64,000 bases of DNA. Origin: Crassaminicella thermophila. GTDB lineage: Bacteria; Bacillota; Clostridia; Peptostreptococcales; Thermotaleaceae. Both the position numbers and the translations under genes were made by a program. The stretch covers positions 1,245,026-1,309,025 of the forward strand of contig NZ_CP042243.1 in the NCBI RefSeq assembly GCF_008152325.1, written 5' to 3'. The stretch's first letter is position 1. Each line of letters starts with the position of its first letter. Below the pieces are notes generated by a model, which searched no databases, was not told the origin of the DNA, and saw only the letters and a program-made list of their open reading frames with translations. This document shows, piece after piece, positions 34,832 to 43,754 of this stretch.

Positions 34832-36625
34832 ATGCAAAAGAAAATTTTTATGACATATACAGTTCTTATATTATTAGGAATAATTTTTACAGGATTATTA
34901 ACACTTAATTTTGTGAGAACAAGCTACATTGAAAATATTGAAAACAAGTTAATAACTAATGCTAATTTAATAAATAAGTTTATAGAAGAAAAAACTAGTA
35001 AAATGCCTTTTGATAATATAGATTTTTCAAAATATGCTCATGAATATGCTAAAGAAATTAATTCAAGAGTAACAATTATTAGTACGGATGGAATTGTTAT
35101 GGGAGATTCTGAAATAGCATTGAAAGATTTACCTAAAATAGAGAATCACTTATATAGACCAGAAGTTCAAAAAGCTTTGAAGGGGAAAATAGGAAAAAGT
35201 AAAAGAAAAAGTACAACAACGAACATAGAATATGTTTATATTGCAGTACCAATAACAATAGAAAATAAAATTTATGGCATAACACGATTGGCTTTTCCTT
35301 TAACAGAGATCTACAAGCTTAACTATAAGCTTTTACAGAACACATTTATTGCTGCTCTTTGTGGATTATTCGTAACAATTATATTAGGATATAGGTTTGT
35401 AAATAAGGTAACAAAGCCTATTCAGGAAATTACAAAAGCTGCAAAAAAAATTGCCCATGGTAAGTTTAATAATAAAGTTTATATTAAAAGCGATGATGAA
35501 ATTGGATTATTAGCTGATACTTTTAATATTATGACAGAAAAATTGAATGATACCATATCAGAAATAAGAGATAAAAATACAAAGCTTCAATCTACATTAG
35601 CAAGTATGAATGAAGCTTTATTTGCTATTGATAAATCTTATAAGATTATGTTAATCAATCCTGTAGCAAGATCGTTATTTAATATTCAGGATGAAGATGT
35701 ATATGGAAAACATATTTTAGAAGTTATTAGAAATAATAAGCTGCATGATGTTTTAGAAGATATACTTGAAAATAAGAATATAGGAGAAAGAGAAATAACT
35801 ATAGATTATCCAGAAACGAAAATATTAAAAATTTATACAAATTTTATAAGATTAGATATGGATCCGAATAGAATTATAGGTGTTATGGCTTTAATACAAG
35901 ATATAACAGAAATGAGAAAATTGGAAAAAATGCGTACAGAATTTGTAGCTAATGTATCACATGAGTTAAAAACTCCATTAACATCTATAAGTGGGTTTAT
36001 TGAGACATTAAAAAGTGGAGCAATAGATAATGAAAAAGTAAGAAATAGATTTCTAGATATTATTGATATAGAAACAGAAAGGCTTACAAGGTTAATCGAT
36101 GACTTGCTTACTCTTTCTTCTATTGAAAATCATAAATTTGCTACAAAAAAAGAAGAAATTAATATTAATGAAATTATAAATGAAACTAATGTAATGGCTG
36201 AAGCTTTAGCAAAGCAGAAACAAATAACCTATAATACAGAATTAGAATCTAATCTTCCATCTATTTATGGAAATCGCGACTGGTTTAAGCAAATGATTCT
36301 CAATCTTGTTGAAAATGCGATTAAATATACACAAGAACAGGGACAAGTTAAACTTTTCGTTTATGAAAGGTATAATAATATTTTTATAGTAGTAAAGGAT
36401 AATGGGATAGGTATACCGAAAGAGGACATTCCTAGATTGTTTGAGCGTTTTTATAGAGTAGATAAAGCAAGATCAAGAAAGATAGGAGGTACAGGATTAG
36501 GCTTAGCTATTGTTAAGCATATTGTATTGTCATTTAATGGAGAGATTAAGGTAAACAGCCAATTGGGAAAAGGCTCTGAGTTTATTGTGAGAATTCCAAT
36601 ATCTGAAAGAGAAAAACTAGCATAG
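34832..36625 (+). CDS. phoR: Phosphate sensor histidine kinase PhoR
   Basis: Membrane sensor kinase of 597 residues: helix 1 (about 7-27), extracellular sensor (about 28-165), helix 2 (about 168-187), HAMP (about 188-240), PAS (about 250-360), HisKA with H377 (in NVSHELKTPLTSI), and HATPase with NLVENAIKYT, DNGIGIP and GGTGLGLAIVKH. It phosphorylates PhoP. GTG 34823 is also in frame, but AGGTGG fits the ATG at 34832. It follows phoP without a gap and ends in a strong terminator. Confidence 0.94.
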   Translation: MQKKIFMTYTVLILLGIIFTGLLTLNFVRTSYIENIENKLITNANLINKFIEEKTSKMPFDNIDFSKYAHEYAKEINSRVTIISTDGIVMGDSEIALKDLPKIENHLYRPEVQKALKGKIGKSKRKSTTTNIEYVYIAVPITIENKIYGITRLAFPLTEIYKLNYKLLQNTFIAALCGLFVTIILGYRFVNKVTKPIQEITKAAKKIAHGKFNNKVYIKSDDEIGLLADTFNIMTEKLNDTISEIRDKNTKLQSTLASMNEALFAIDKSYKIMLINPVARSLFNIQDEDVYGKHILEVIRNNKLHDVLEDILENKNIGEREITIDYPETKILKIYTNFIRLDMDPNRIIGVMALIQDITEMRKLEKMRTEFVANVSHELKTPLTSISGFIETLKSGAIDNEKVRNRFLDIIDIETERLTRLIDDLLTLSSIENHKFATKKEEININEIINETNVMAEALAKQKQITYNTELESNLPSIYGNRDWFKQMILNLVENAIKYTQEQGQVKLFVYERYNNIFIVVKDNGIGIPKEDIPRLFERFYRVDKARSRKIGGTGLGLAIVKHIVLSFNGEIKVNSQLGKGSEFIVRIPISEREKLA

Positions 36626-36640
36626 TTTTTCTCTTTTTTT
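36606..36640 (+). terminator. Intrinsic terminator of phoPR
   Basis: Perfect 14-base arms AAAGAGAAAAACTA / TAGTTTTTCTCTTT with a 3-base loop and T-run. The 3' arm begins at the phoR stop codon. Confidence 0.85.
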
Positions 36641-36692
36641 AACATTCATTTAACAATCCCTTTATTTTGATTTAACATAACAAGGTTATACT
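36639..36692 (+). promoter_or_regulatory. Pho box and promoter of pstS
   Basis: TTAACA at 36639, 36650 and 36672, with degenerate TTTATT at 36661, gives four half-sites with an exact 11-base period, the layout bound by PhoP dimers (TT(A/T/C)ACA with 5-base gaps). TATACT (36687-36692) is the -10. Confidence 0.8.
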
Positions 36693-36759
36693 CAATATGT
36701 AAAGTTTGAGAGTTAAGAAATGCATGAATTTTAAAGCAAAAAGAATGGGGGAAAGTAAA

Positions 36760-37623
36760 ATGAAAAAGTTTTTATCAGTAGCATTAATATTAATGTTAGC
36801 AGTAACAATGTTAGCAGGTTGTGGCAGTAAAGGGGATACAACTACAGAAGAAAAAACAACTGAAGAGGCATTATCAGGAAAAATTGTAATTGCAGGATCA
36901 ACATCTGTACAGCCATTATCAGACGAGTTAGCAGCGGCATTTATGGAAAAATATCCGAAAGTATCTATTGAAGTACAAGGTGGAGGTTCAAGCGTTGGAG
37001 TAAAATCAGCAGCAGACAAAATTGCAGATATAGGAGCTTCATCAAGAGAAGTAAAAGATTCAGAAAAAAAATTAGGATTAAAAGAGTATGTTATTGCCAA
37101 AGATGGTATTGCTGTTGTTGTAAATCCATCAAATGAGGTGGAAGATCTAACACTAGAGCAAATAAAGAAAATATTTACAGGAGAAATTACAAACTGGAAA
37201 GAAGTAGGAGGAAAAGATCAATCAATAACAGTAGTAAGTAGAGAAGAAGGTTCTGGTACAAGAGGTGCTTTTATAGAAATAACAAAAGTAGAAGAAAAGA
37301 ATGCTGAGGGTAAAAAAGTTGACAAAACTACTGTAAACGCATTAGTACAGCCATCAACAGGAGCTGTTAAGCAAACAGTTGCAAATACTCCAAATGCAAT
37401 TGGCTACATTTCAATGGGAGCTTTGGATAAAGCAGTAAAAGCAGTAAAAGTTGAAGGGGTAGAGGCTACAGAAGCGACTGCGAAAGCAGGGACTTATAAA
37501 ATAGCAAGACCATTTTTATATTTAACAAATGGAGAAGAATCAGAAGTTGTTAAAGCATATATTGAATTTGTTTTAAATGAAGGGCAAGAAATTGTTAAAG
37601 AAGAATTTATTTCAGTAAAATAA
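36760..37623 (+). CDS. pstS: Phosphate-binding lipoprotein PstS
   Basis: Extracytoplasmic high-affinity phosphate receptor of the Pst ABC importer. The 287 residues start with a lipoprotein signal MKKFLSVALILMLAVTMLAGC, with lipobox LAGC and C21 as the Lgt substrate. The mature part has the phosphate-contact segments GSTSVQPLSDELA, GGGSSVGVKSA, GASSREVK and SREEGSGTRGAF. The frame opens at 36706, but GGGGGAAAG 5 bases before the ATG at 36760 and the signal peptide fix this start. A hairpin separates it from pstC. Confidence 0.96.
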   Translation: MKKFLSVALILMLAVTMLAGCGSKGDTTTEEKTTEEALSGKIVIAGSTSVQPLSDELAAAFMEKYPKVSIEVQGGGSSVGVKSAADKIADIGASSREVKDSEKKLGLKEYVIAKDGIAVVVNPSNEVEDLTLEQIKKIFTGEITNWKEVGGKDQSITVVSREEGSGTRGAFIEITKVEEKNAEGKKVDKTTVNALVQPSTGAVKQTVANTPNAIGYISMGALDKAVKAVKVEGVEATEATAKAGTYKIARPFLYLTNGEESEVVKAYIEFVLNEGQEIVKEEFISVK

Positions 37624-37668
37624 GCATAAGGACAGTTATAAACTGTCTTTATGCTTATTATGTTTTTA
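37621..37668 (+). terminator. Long hairpin between pstS and pstC
   Basis: 17-base arms TAAGCATAAGGACAGTT / AACTGTCTTTATGCTTA (one G-T pair) with a 3-base loop, then a weak T-stretch. Likely terminates much of the pstS message, so PstS can exceed the permease. Confidence 0.7.
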
Positions 37669-37691
37669 CAATGTTTATTATGAATATATAG

Positions 37692-37729
37692 TTAACATAA
37701 ATTTAACGTAAAGTTAATCTAAATATAAA
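37692..37729 (+). promoter_or_regulatory. Second Pho box and promoter upstream of pstC
   Basis: TTAACA (37692), TTAACG (37703) and TTAATC (37714) repeat with an exact 11-base period; TATAAA (37724-37729) is a possible -10. It allows pstCAB-phoU its own PhoP control. Confidence 0.7.
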
Positions 37730-37790
37730 AAAAGAAGATTAATATAGTTTTGGGAGGATTAAGAGGAAAAAATTTGGGAGGAGTCTTATA

Positions 37791-38675
37791 ATGAAAAAAT
37801 ATGAGAAAATAATAGAATTTATTCTCTTATTTTGTGCAACAGTGGCAACTTTATCAGTATTTATCATTACACTTTTTATTTTTAAAGAGGGAGTACCTAT
37901 CCTTAAGGATTATGGTTTGATGAATTTTATTTTTGGGAAAACATGGAGTCCTACAAATGGTTATTACGGTGCTTTTCCGATGATAATGGGGTCAATATCA
38001 GTAACATTAGGGGCATTAATAATTGGAGTTCCAATGGGAATAACTTGTGCAATATTTTTAGCAGAAATTGCACCGAAATCTGTAGTGAAAGTATTTAAAC
38101 CTGCTGTTGAACTATTAGCAGGAATACCGTCTGTTGTATACGGATTCTTTGGTTTAAATATTTTTGTTCCATTGATCCGAACACACATATTGCCTATTGT
38201 ACAAAAAATAAATCAAGATGCCTATACTTCAGGATATAGTATCTTAGCAGGAGCTGTTATACTTGCAGTTATGATATTACCAACTATTGTAAATATTTCT
38301 GAAAATGCAATAAGATCTGTTCCAGTTGAGTATAAACAGGGATCATTAGCTTTAGGAGCATCACATATTGAAACGATTGCAAAGGTAATTGTACCTGCAG
38401 CTAAATCAGGTATTATTACATCTGTTGTTTTAGGAATGGGGAGAGCTGTTGGTGAAACGATGGCAGTAATTCTTATAACAGGTAATATGCCTAAAGTTCC
38501 AGGGAGTATATTAGATTCTGTTTCTACTATGACAGGTACAATTGCTATGGAAATGGGGTATGCAACACCTATACATCAAAAGGCATTATTTGCTACAGGG
38601 ATTATATTGTTTGTATTTATTATGTTATTAAACATAACTGCAACAGTTACAATGAAGAGATTGGGGGCAAGGTAG
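37791..38675 (+). CDS. pstC: Phosphate ABC transporter permease PstC
   Basis: Integral membrane subunit of the Pst importer; 294 residues with six predicted helices. An N-terminal helix is followed by GVPILKDYG, FPMIMGSISVTLGALIIGVPMGI, GIPSVVYGFFGLN and the ABC-coupling EAA loop (YKQGSLALGASHIETIAKVIVPAA). GRAVGETMAV is the family signature. GGAGGAG lies before the ATG. pstA follows after 4 bases. Confidence 0.96.
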   Translation: MKKYEKIIEFILLFCATVATLSVFIITLFIFKEGVPILKDYGLMNFIFGKTWSPTNGYYGAFPMIMGSISVTLGALIIGVPMGITCAIFLAEIAPKSVVKVFKPAVELLAGIPSVVYGFFGLNIFVPLIRTHILPIVQKINQDAYTSGYSILAGAVILAVMILPTIVNISENAIRSVPVEYKQGSLALGASHIETIAKVIVPAAKSGIITSVVLGMGRAVGETMAVILITGNMPKVPGSILDSVSTMTGTIAMEMGYATPIHQKALFATGIILFVFIMLLNITATVTMKRLGAR

Positions 38676-38679
38676 AGAC

Positions 38680-39573
38680 ATGGTTGCGAATACAAAGTTT
38701 TATACAGAAAAACTCATTAAGCGTGGTTCAAAAAGGAAAATCAATATAAAAGAGAAAATAGTTTATTATTGGATATATCTTGTAGCAACATTAACGATTT
38801 TAGCCTTATTATCTATTATTGGATATGTACTCATAAATGGAGCAAAACATGTAAACTTAGATTTTTTCATACAAGAGCCAAAAAGCATGGGAAGAAAAGG
38901 TGGTATTTTTTCTATTATTGTTGGAACCATATATTTAACATTGGTATCTATTGCTATTGCAACACCCATAGGAGTATCTGCTGCCATTTATTTAACAGAG
39001 TATGCAAAAGAAAACAAATTCATAAAAATTATAAGATTTGGTACAGAAACATTAGCAGGAATACCTTCTATTATTTTCGGTTTGTTTGGATTTGTATTTT
39101 TTGTCATCTTTTTAGGATTTAGATGGTCCATATTATCAGGAGGATTAACACTTGCATTGATGATTTTACCTACATTAATTCGTGCTACAGAGGAAGCTAT
39201 TAAAACAGTACCAAAGTCATATAGAGAAGGCAGTTTAGCACTTGGGGCAACAAAATGGCAAACTATTGTAAAGGTAGTTCTACCTAGTAGTATTCCGGGA
39301 ATACTTACAGGATTAATACTAGGCGTTGGTAGAGCTATAGGAGAGACAGCTGCGGTAATGCTTACGGCAGGAAGTTCTTTAGGAGTACCTGAATCAATTA
39401 TGGATCCAGCTAGAACTATGTCTGTTCATTTATATTTATTAGCATCTGAAGGATTATCACAGGAAAAAACATTCGCTACGGCTTCTGTATTAATTATACT
39501 TGTTTTGTTTATTAATTTCTTAGCAAATATGGTCGGAAATAGATATATGAAGAATACAAAGGCTTCAGCCTAG
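38680..39573 (+). CDS. pstA: Phosphate ABC transporter permease PstA
   Basis: Second membrane subunit of the Pst importer, 297 residues, six helices. A basic N-terminus is followed by a helix, [41 protein letters not shown], the EAA loop ([24 protein letters not shown]) and [10 protein letters not shown]. It is paired with PstC by matching EAA loops. The gene sits 4 bases after pstC and 14 before pstB. Confidence 0.96.
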   Translation: MVANTKFYTEKLIKRGSKRKINIKEKIVYYWIYLVATLTILALLSIIGYVLINGAKHVNLDFFIQEPKSMGRKGGIFSIIVGTIYLTLVSIAIATPIGVSAAIYLTEYAKENKFIKIIRFGTETLAGIPSIIFGLFGFVFFVIFLGFRWSILSGGLTLALMILPTLIRATEEAIKTVPKSYREGSLALGATKWQTIVKVVLPSSIPGILTGLILGVGRAIGETAAVMLTAGSSLGVPESIMDPARTMSVHLYLLASEGLSQEKTFATASVLIILVLFINFLANMVGNRYMKNTKASA

Positions 39574-39587
39574 AAAGGAGTTATAAA

Positions 39588-40349
39588 ATGTCAAATTTTC
39601 CCAAGATTAAAGTGAAAAATTTAAACCTTTTTTATGGAGATTTTCAAGCATTGACAGATATAAACATGGATATTATGGAAAACAAGATTACTGCTCTTAT
39701 AGGACCTTCTGGTTGTGGAAAATCAACATTTTTAAGAACATTAAATAGAATGAATGATTTAATAGATAATGTAAAAATCAATGGGCAGATATTATTAGAC
39801 GGGATAGATATTTATAGTGATGAATGTGATTTAATGGGCTTAAGAAAAAATGTTGGTATGGTTTTTCAAAAGCCAAATCCTTTTCCAAAATCAATATATG
39901 AAAATATAGCATATGGACCTAAAATACATGGAATTAAACAAAAATCTAGATTAGATGAAATTGTAGAAAAAAGTTTAAGGGGAGCAGCTTTGTGGGATGA
40001 AGTAAAGGATCGATTAGATAAACCAGCTCTAGGGCTATCTGGTGGACAGCAGCAAAGATTGTGTATAGCTAGATGTTTAGCTGTTGAGCCAGATATAATA
40101 TTAATGGATGAACCTACATCAGCCTTAGATCCTATATCTACTTTAAAAGTTGAAAATTTACTAGATGAGCTAAAAAAAGATTATACTATTGTTATTGTTA
40201 CCCATAATATGCAGCAAGCAGGAAGAGTATCAGATTATACATCATTTTTCCTAAATGGTGAAATTATTGAAACTGACTTAACGGATAACATTTTCTCAAA
40301 GCCTAAAGATAAGAGAACAGAAGATTACATTACAGGAAGATTTGGTTAA
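39588..40349 (+). CDS. pstB: Phosphate ABC transporter ATPase PstB
   Basis: ABC ATPase of the Pst importer, 253 residues. Walker [10 protein letters not shown] (39-47), Q-loop [22 protein letters not shown], signature LSGGQQQRL, Walker [14 protein letters not shown] and the switch H of VTHNMQQA are all present. [16 protein letters not shown] is typical of PstB. AAAGGAG precedes the ATG. PhoU follows. Confidence 0.97.
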   Translation: MSNFPKIKVKNLNLFYGDFQALTDINMDIMENKITALIGPSGCGKSTFLRTLNRMNDLIDNVKINGQILLDGIDIYSDECDLMGLRKNVGMVFQKPNPFPKSIYENIAYGPKIHGIKQKSRLDEIVEKSLRGAALWDEVKDRLDKPALGLSGGQQQRLCIARCLAVEPDIILMDEPTSALDPISTLKVENLLDELKKDYTIVIVTHNMQQAGRVSDYTSFFLNGEIIETDLTDNIFSKPKDKRTEDYITGRFG

Positions 40350-40370
40350 AATACAAGGGGGGATGTATAT

Positions 40371-41021
40371 ATGCCACGATTACAATTATCAAATGAATTA
40401 GAAAAGCTGCATAAGGACTTGTTAAAATTAGGAATTATGGCTGAAGAAGCAATTCTTGATGCAATAAAGTCTTTAAAAGATAAAGATGTAGCATTAGCTG
40501 AGAGGATAATAAAGGGTGATAAAGCTATAAATAATTTAGAAGAAGAAATTGAAGATAAGTGTATAAAATTAATAGCTACACAACAACCTATGGCAATAGA
40601 TTTAAGAGAAATTTGTTCCATCTTAAGGTTAATTGCAGACTTAGAAAGAATGGCTGATCATGCTGTTGATATTGCTAAAATAACGATAAAACTATCCGGA
40701 GAAAAATATATGAAATCACTGATAGATATACCAAGAATGGCAGATTTAGCAACAGATATGGTAAGAAAAGCTTTGGATGCATTTGTTAAGAAGGATATTC
40801 AACTTGCAAAAGATACTTGGGCATTAGATGAAATCGTAGATGATATATATAAACAAATATATAGAGAATTATTAACTTATATGATGGAAGATCCAAAAAA
40901 AATTACCCAATCTACGTATTTCTTATTTATTTGTTCACATATTGAAAGAATAGCAGATTATGCAAAAAATGTCTGCGAAAAAGTCGTGTATATTCAAACA
41001 GGTGATTATTGGATGAAATAA
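40371..41021 (+). CDS. phoU: Phosphate signalling regulator PhoU
   Basis: Cytosolic three-helix-bundle repeat protein, 216 residues, that links Pst transport status to PhoR and blocks autokinase when phosphate is plentiful. Two homologous halves carry metal-binding acidic motifs of the type E-x-x-x-D/E-D; LxxxLxxxGxMAEEAILDAI, LIADLERMADHAVDIAKITI and SHIERIADYAKNVCE are diagnostic. ATG 40371 follows GGGGGG. It is the last gene of the Pho unit. Confidence 0.95.
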   Translation: MPRLQLSNELEKLHKDLLKLGIMAEEAILDAIKSLKDKDVALAERIIKGDKAINNLEEEIEDKCIKLIATQQPMAIDLREICSILRLIADLERMADHAVDIAKITIKLSGEKYMKSLIDIPRMADLATDMVRKALDAFVKKDIQLAKDTWALDEIVDDIYKQIYRELLTYMMEDPKKITQSTYFLFICSHIERIADYAKNVCEKVVYIQTGDYWMK

Positions 41022-41022
41022 T

Positions 41023-41068
41023 AAGAAGGAAACCATTCTAATTTTTAGAATTGGTTTTCTTTTTTTAT
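41023..41068 (+). terminator. Intrinsic terminator of the pst operon
   Basis: An interrupted stem of about 15 base pairs between 41027-41041 and 41045-41060 (one bulged T), with a T-run. It directly follows the phoU stop. Confidence 0.8.
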
Positions 41069-41155
41069 TTAGTATATAAGATAATTTTTTCATAAAACCC
41101 ATTGAATAACAAATAATAATATAAGCATATATAAAATGAAAATAGGAGGTTGTTT

Positions 41156-42091
41156 ATGGGGAAATTTAGTGTTCAAATTATTTTATCTTTAATAATGGGC
41201 CTACTAGCGAGGCTTTATATGATTCGAATTGATCAAAGACAATATCCTAGTTATCCACAAGGATTGATTTCTCATTTAACATTAGGAGTGATTGCAGCTT
41301 CATTAGGAGCAGTAGCTTTACCTGCGTTAGTACAAAAAGAATTTGGAGCAGTAACATTTTTGGCTTTAGCTGCTCAGCAATTCAGAGATGTACGAAATAT
41401 GGAAAGACAAAGTCTTGATAATATTGAACCGACAGAGCTAGTACCTAGAGGAACTGCATATATTGAAGACATTGCTAAAGCTTTTGAAGCAAGAAATTAT
41501 ATGGTAATTATTACTTCATTAGTAACAAGTATTACAGTATATATTATAAAATTATTAAAATTGTCTGTTTATATTCAAGTATTCTTTGGCATATTAGTAG
41601 GATCTATGATTGCATTAGCTTTAAAAAGATTATTATCAAGGCAGTTAATTATGGAAATAGCAGAGGTAAAACCTGCCAATATTCATTTTGATGGACCGTT
41701 ACTTATGGTAAATGATGTTGTGATTATGAATATTGGGTTGAAAGGATCAAGGAAAATTTATGAGGAAAATGGTATAGCTGTTGAAATTATTCCTAATGAT
41801 GCTAATGCTAGAGCAACCCTTGCCAATATTGGTCAAAGACAGGCGATTCAACACAATGCAGCAATACAACTAGGAATTAGAAAGGATGTAGATGAACCAG
41901 ATTTTACACCTATCGCTAGAAGAAATCCTCACAATGGAAATATTGTTATGGCTATAATACCGATGGAGCCTAATGTAGAATTGCTTGTTGAAGCAGTAAA
42001 TAAAACACCTGTTCTTGAAACAGCGAAGAGAAAACCTTTAGAGTCAAAATTAGGAAATCAAGAAAATGATAGATTGAAAGGAGAACTTTAA
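41156..42091 (+). CDS. YIEGIA family membrane protein, sporulation-associated
   Basis: A 311-residue membrane protein of the YIEGIA family, named from a conserved motif that reads TAYIEDIAKAFEARNYM here. The N-terminal part has about three hydrophobic segments (FSVQIILSLIMGLLARLYM; LTLGVIAASLGAVALPALV), with a further pair near 120-165, followed by a cytosolic C-terminal domain ending in a charged tail. Homologues in Bacilli and Clostridia occur in sporulating species next to der; the function is not established. AGGAGG is 6 bases before the ATG at 41156. The stop overlaps the next start. Confidence 0.88.
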   Translation: MGKFSVQIILSLIMGLLARLYMIRIDQRQYPSYPQGLISHLTLGVIAASLGAVALPALVQKEFGAVTFLALAAQQFRDVRNMERQSLDNIEPTELVPRGTAYIEDIAKAFEARNYMVIITSLVTSITVYIIKLLKLSVYIQVFFGILVGSMIALALKRLLSRQLIMEIAEVKPANIHFDGPLLMVNDVVIMNIGLKGSRKIYEENGIAVEIIPNDANARATLANIGQRQAIQHNAAIQLGIRKDVDEPDFTPIARRNPHNGNIVMAIIPMEPNVELLVEAVNKTPVLETAKRKPLESKLGNQENDRLKGEL

Positions 42092-42285
42092 TGGATTTTG
42101 GAATTAAAGATAATATTATTGCTATTGTTACTATTGATAGAAGTATGATTTCAACTACAACAGTACCAGTTTTTTATGCAAAAACTGAAGAAGAACAGGA
42201 AAAAATTGCACTTTTGGTATCTAAAATAACAATGGGAATGGTTCATGATCTTGAAAATGGTTCATATGTTATTGTAAAGCATTAA
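42091..42285 (+). CDS. Small capping-type partner of the YIEGIA protein
   Basis: A 64-residue soluble protein that always travels with YIEGIA genes in my recollection and is named as a capping complex subunit for YIEGIA in family annotation. It reads MDFGIKDNIIAIVTIDRSM, TTVPVFYAK and ends LENGSYVIVKH, a pattern of alternating strands. The ATG overlaps the upstream stop (TAATG), so the two are translationally coupled and presumably form one complex. A biochemical role is unknown. Confidence 0.8.
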   Translation: MDFGIKDNIIAIVTIDRSMISTTTVPVFYAKTEEEQEKIALLVSKITMGMVHDLENGSYVIVKH

Positions 42286-42359
42286 GGATGTAAATAAGCT
42301 TGACGATGTATAAAGATACGTGATATATTACTAATCGTGATGTATGATAAGTTGTTTTA

Positions 42360-42368
42360 TGATATAAT
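42360..42368 (+). promoter_or_regulatory. Extended -10 promoter element before the DUF512 gene
   Basis: TGATATAAT, 45 bases before the GTG at 42413. The -35 is poor. Confidence 0.5.
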
Positions 42369-42412
42369 ATTAGTATCAGGTATTAAAACTAGATTTTAAG
42401 TAGGTGTATGTT

Positions 42413-43732
42413 GTGGCAGAAAATGAACAGAAAAATGTTATTTCAAAGGTTTATGAAAAAAGTAAAGCACAAAAATTAGGGATAGAGAAGGGCGATAAAC
42501 TTCTTAAAATAAATGGTTGCTATATTGAAGATATTATTGAATATATGTTTTTATTATCAGATGAATATATAGAATTAGAGGTAAAAAAAAAGGATGGATC
42601 TATAAAGAGATATTCAGTGTATAAAGAGTTTGATGAAGATTTAGGTATTGAATTTGTGAATCCTATTATAGATAAAGCGAAAAGTTGCAGAAATAAATGT
42701 GTCTTTTGTTTTATAGATCAATTACCTCCTAATATGAGAAAAACCCTATATTTTAAGGATGATGATTCAAGACTTTCATTTTTGCAGGGAAACTTTATAA
42801 CACTTACAAATATGTCTGAACAGGATATAGAAAAGATTATAAGATATAGAATCAGTCCTATAAATATTTCTGTTCATACAACAGATCCAGAACTTAGGGT
42901 AAAGATGTTGCATAACAAGAAAGCTGGAAGGATATATGATATTCTTAAGAGATTTTCTGATGCATATATAAGAATGACTGGACAGATTGTATTATGTCCT
43001 GGTATTAATGATAAAGAGAATTTAGATAAAACAATTAAGGATTTATCTAAGCTTTATCCTAATATGGAAAGTGTTGCAATTGTACCAGTAGGAATAACAA
43101 AGTTTAGAGAAGGTTTATTTCCTTTGACTATCTATAATAAACAATCAGCATTAGAGGTAATAAAGCAGGTAGAAAATTTGCAAAAAATTTTTTTGAGAGA
43201 GTTAGGTACACATTTTGTTTATTTATCAGATGAATTTTATGTTTTAGCAGATAAAAAATTACCTGATTATGATGATTATGAAGGGTTTCCACAAATAGAA
43301 AATGGTGTAGGTCTTATGGTAAGATTTGAACATGAAGTTATTACTGCTTTACAAGAGCTAAATATAACTATTTCAGAACCAAAAAAAATCAGTATAGCTA
43401 CAGGTAAATCTGCAAAAGCATTTATGACAAATTTGTGTAAAAAAATTGAGAAAAAGTTTTATAATATAAAAATTAATGTATTTGAGATAAAGAATAATTT
43501 TTTTGGTGATACAATAACTGTAACTGGATTGATAACAGGTACAGATTTAATTGAACAATTAAGAGAAAAAGCATTAGGAGATAAATTGATTATACCGGCA
43601 TGTATGCTAAAAGCAGAAGAGCCAGTTTTTTTAGATGATGTAACTGTTAAGGATTTAGAAAAAATATTAAATATAAAAGTAGTTGTTTCAAAAGTAGATG
43701 GAAAAGATTTTGTTAATAAGATATTAAAATAA
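42413..43732 (+). CDS. DUF512 radical-SAM-like protein with N-terminal PDZ-type domain
   Basis: A 439-residue protein of unknown function conserved next to der in Clostridia. A PDZ-like segment (about 1-70, [28 protein letters not shown]) precedes a cysteine motif C92-x3-C96-x2-C99 (in [19 protein letters not shown]), which fits a radical-SAM [4Fe-4S] site, then the DUF512 domain with [16 protein letters not shown] and late [19 protein letters not shown] 42404 is also in frame; AGGTG is better spaced for the GTG at 42413. The substrate is unknown. Confidence 0.88.
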   Translation: MAENEQKNVISKVYEKSKAQKLGIEKGDKLLKINGCYIEDIIEYMFLLSDEYIELEVKKKDGSIKRYSVYKEFDEDLGIEFVNPIIDKAKSCRNKCVFCFIDQLPPNMRKTLYFKDDDSRLSFLQGNFITLTNMSEQDIEKIIRYRISPINISVHTTDPELRVKMLHNKKAGRIYDILKRFSDAYIRMTGQIVLCPGINDKENLDKTIKDLSKLYPNMESVAIVPVGITKFREGLFPLTIYNKQSALEVIKQVENLQKIFLRELGTHFVYLSDEFYVLADKKLPDYDDYEGFPQIENGVGLMVRFEHEVITALQELNITISEPKKISIATGKSAKAFMTNLCKKIEKKFYNIKINVFEIKNNFFGDTITVTGLITGTDLIEQLREKALGDKLIIPACMLKAEEPVFLDDVTVKDLEKILNIKVVVSKVDGKDFVNKILK

Positions 43733-43754
43733 TTTGAATTTTGGAGGTGTTAAA

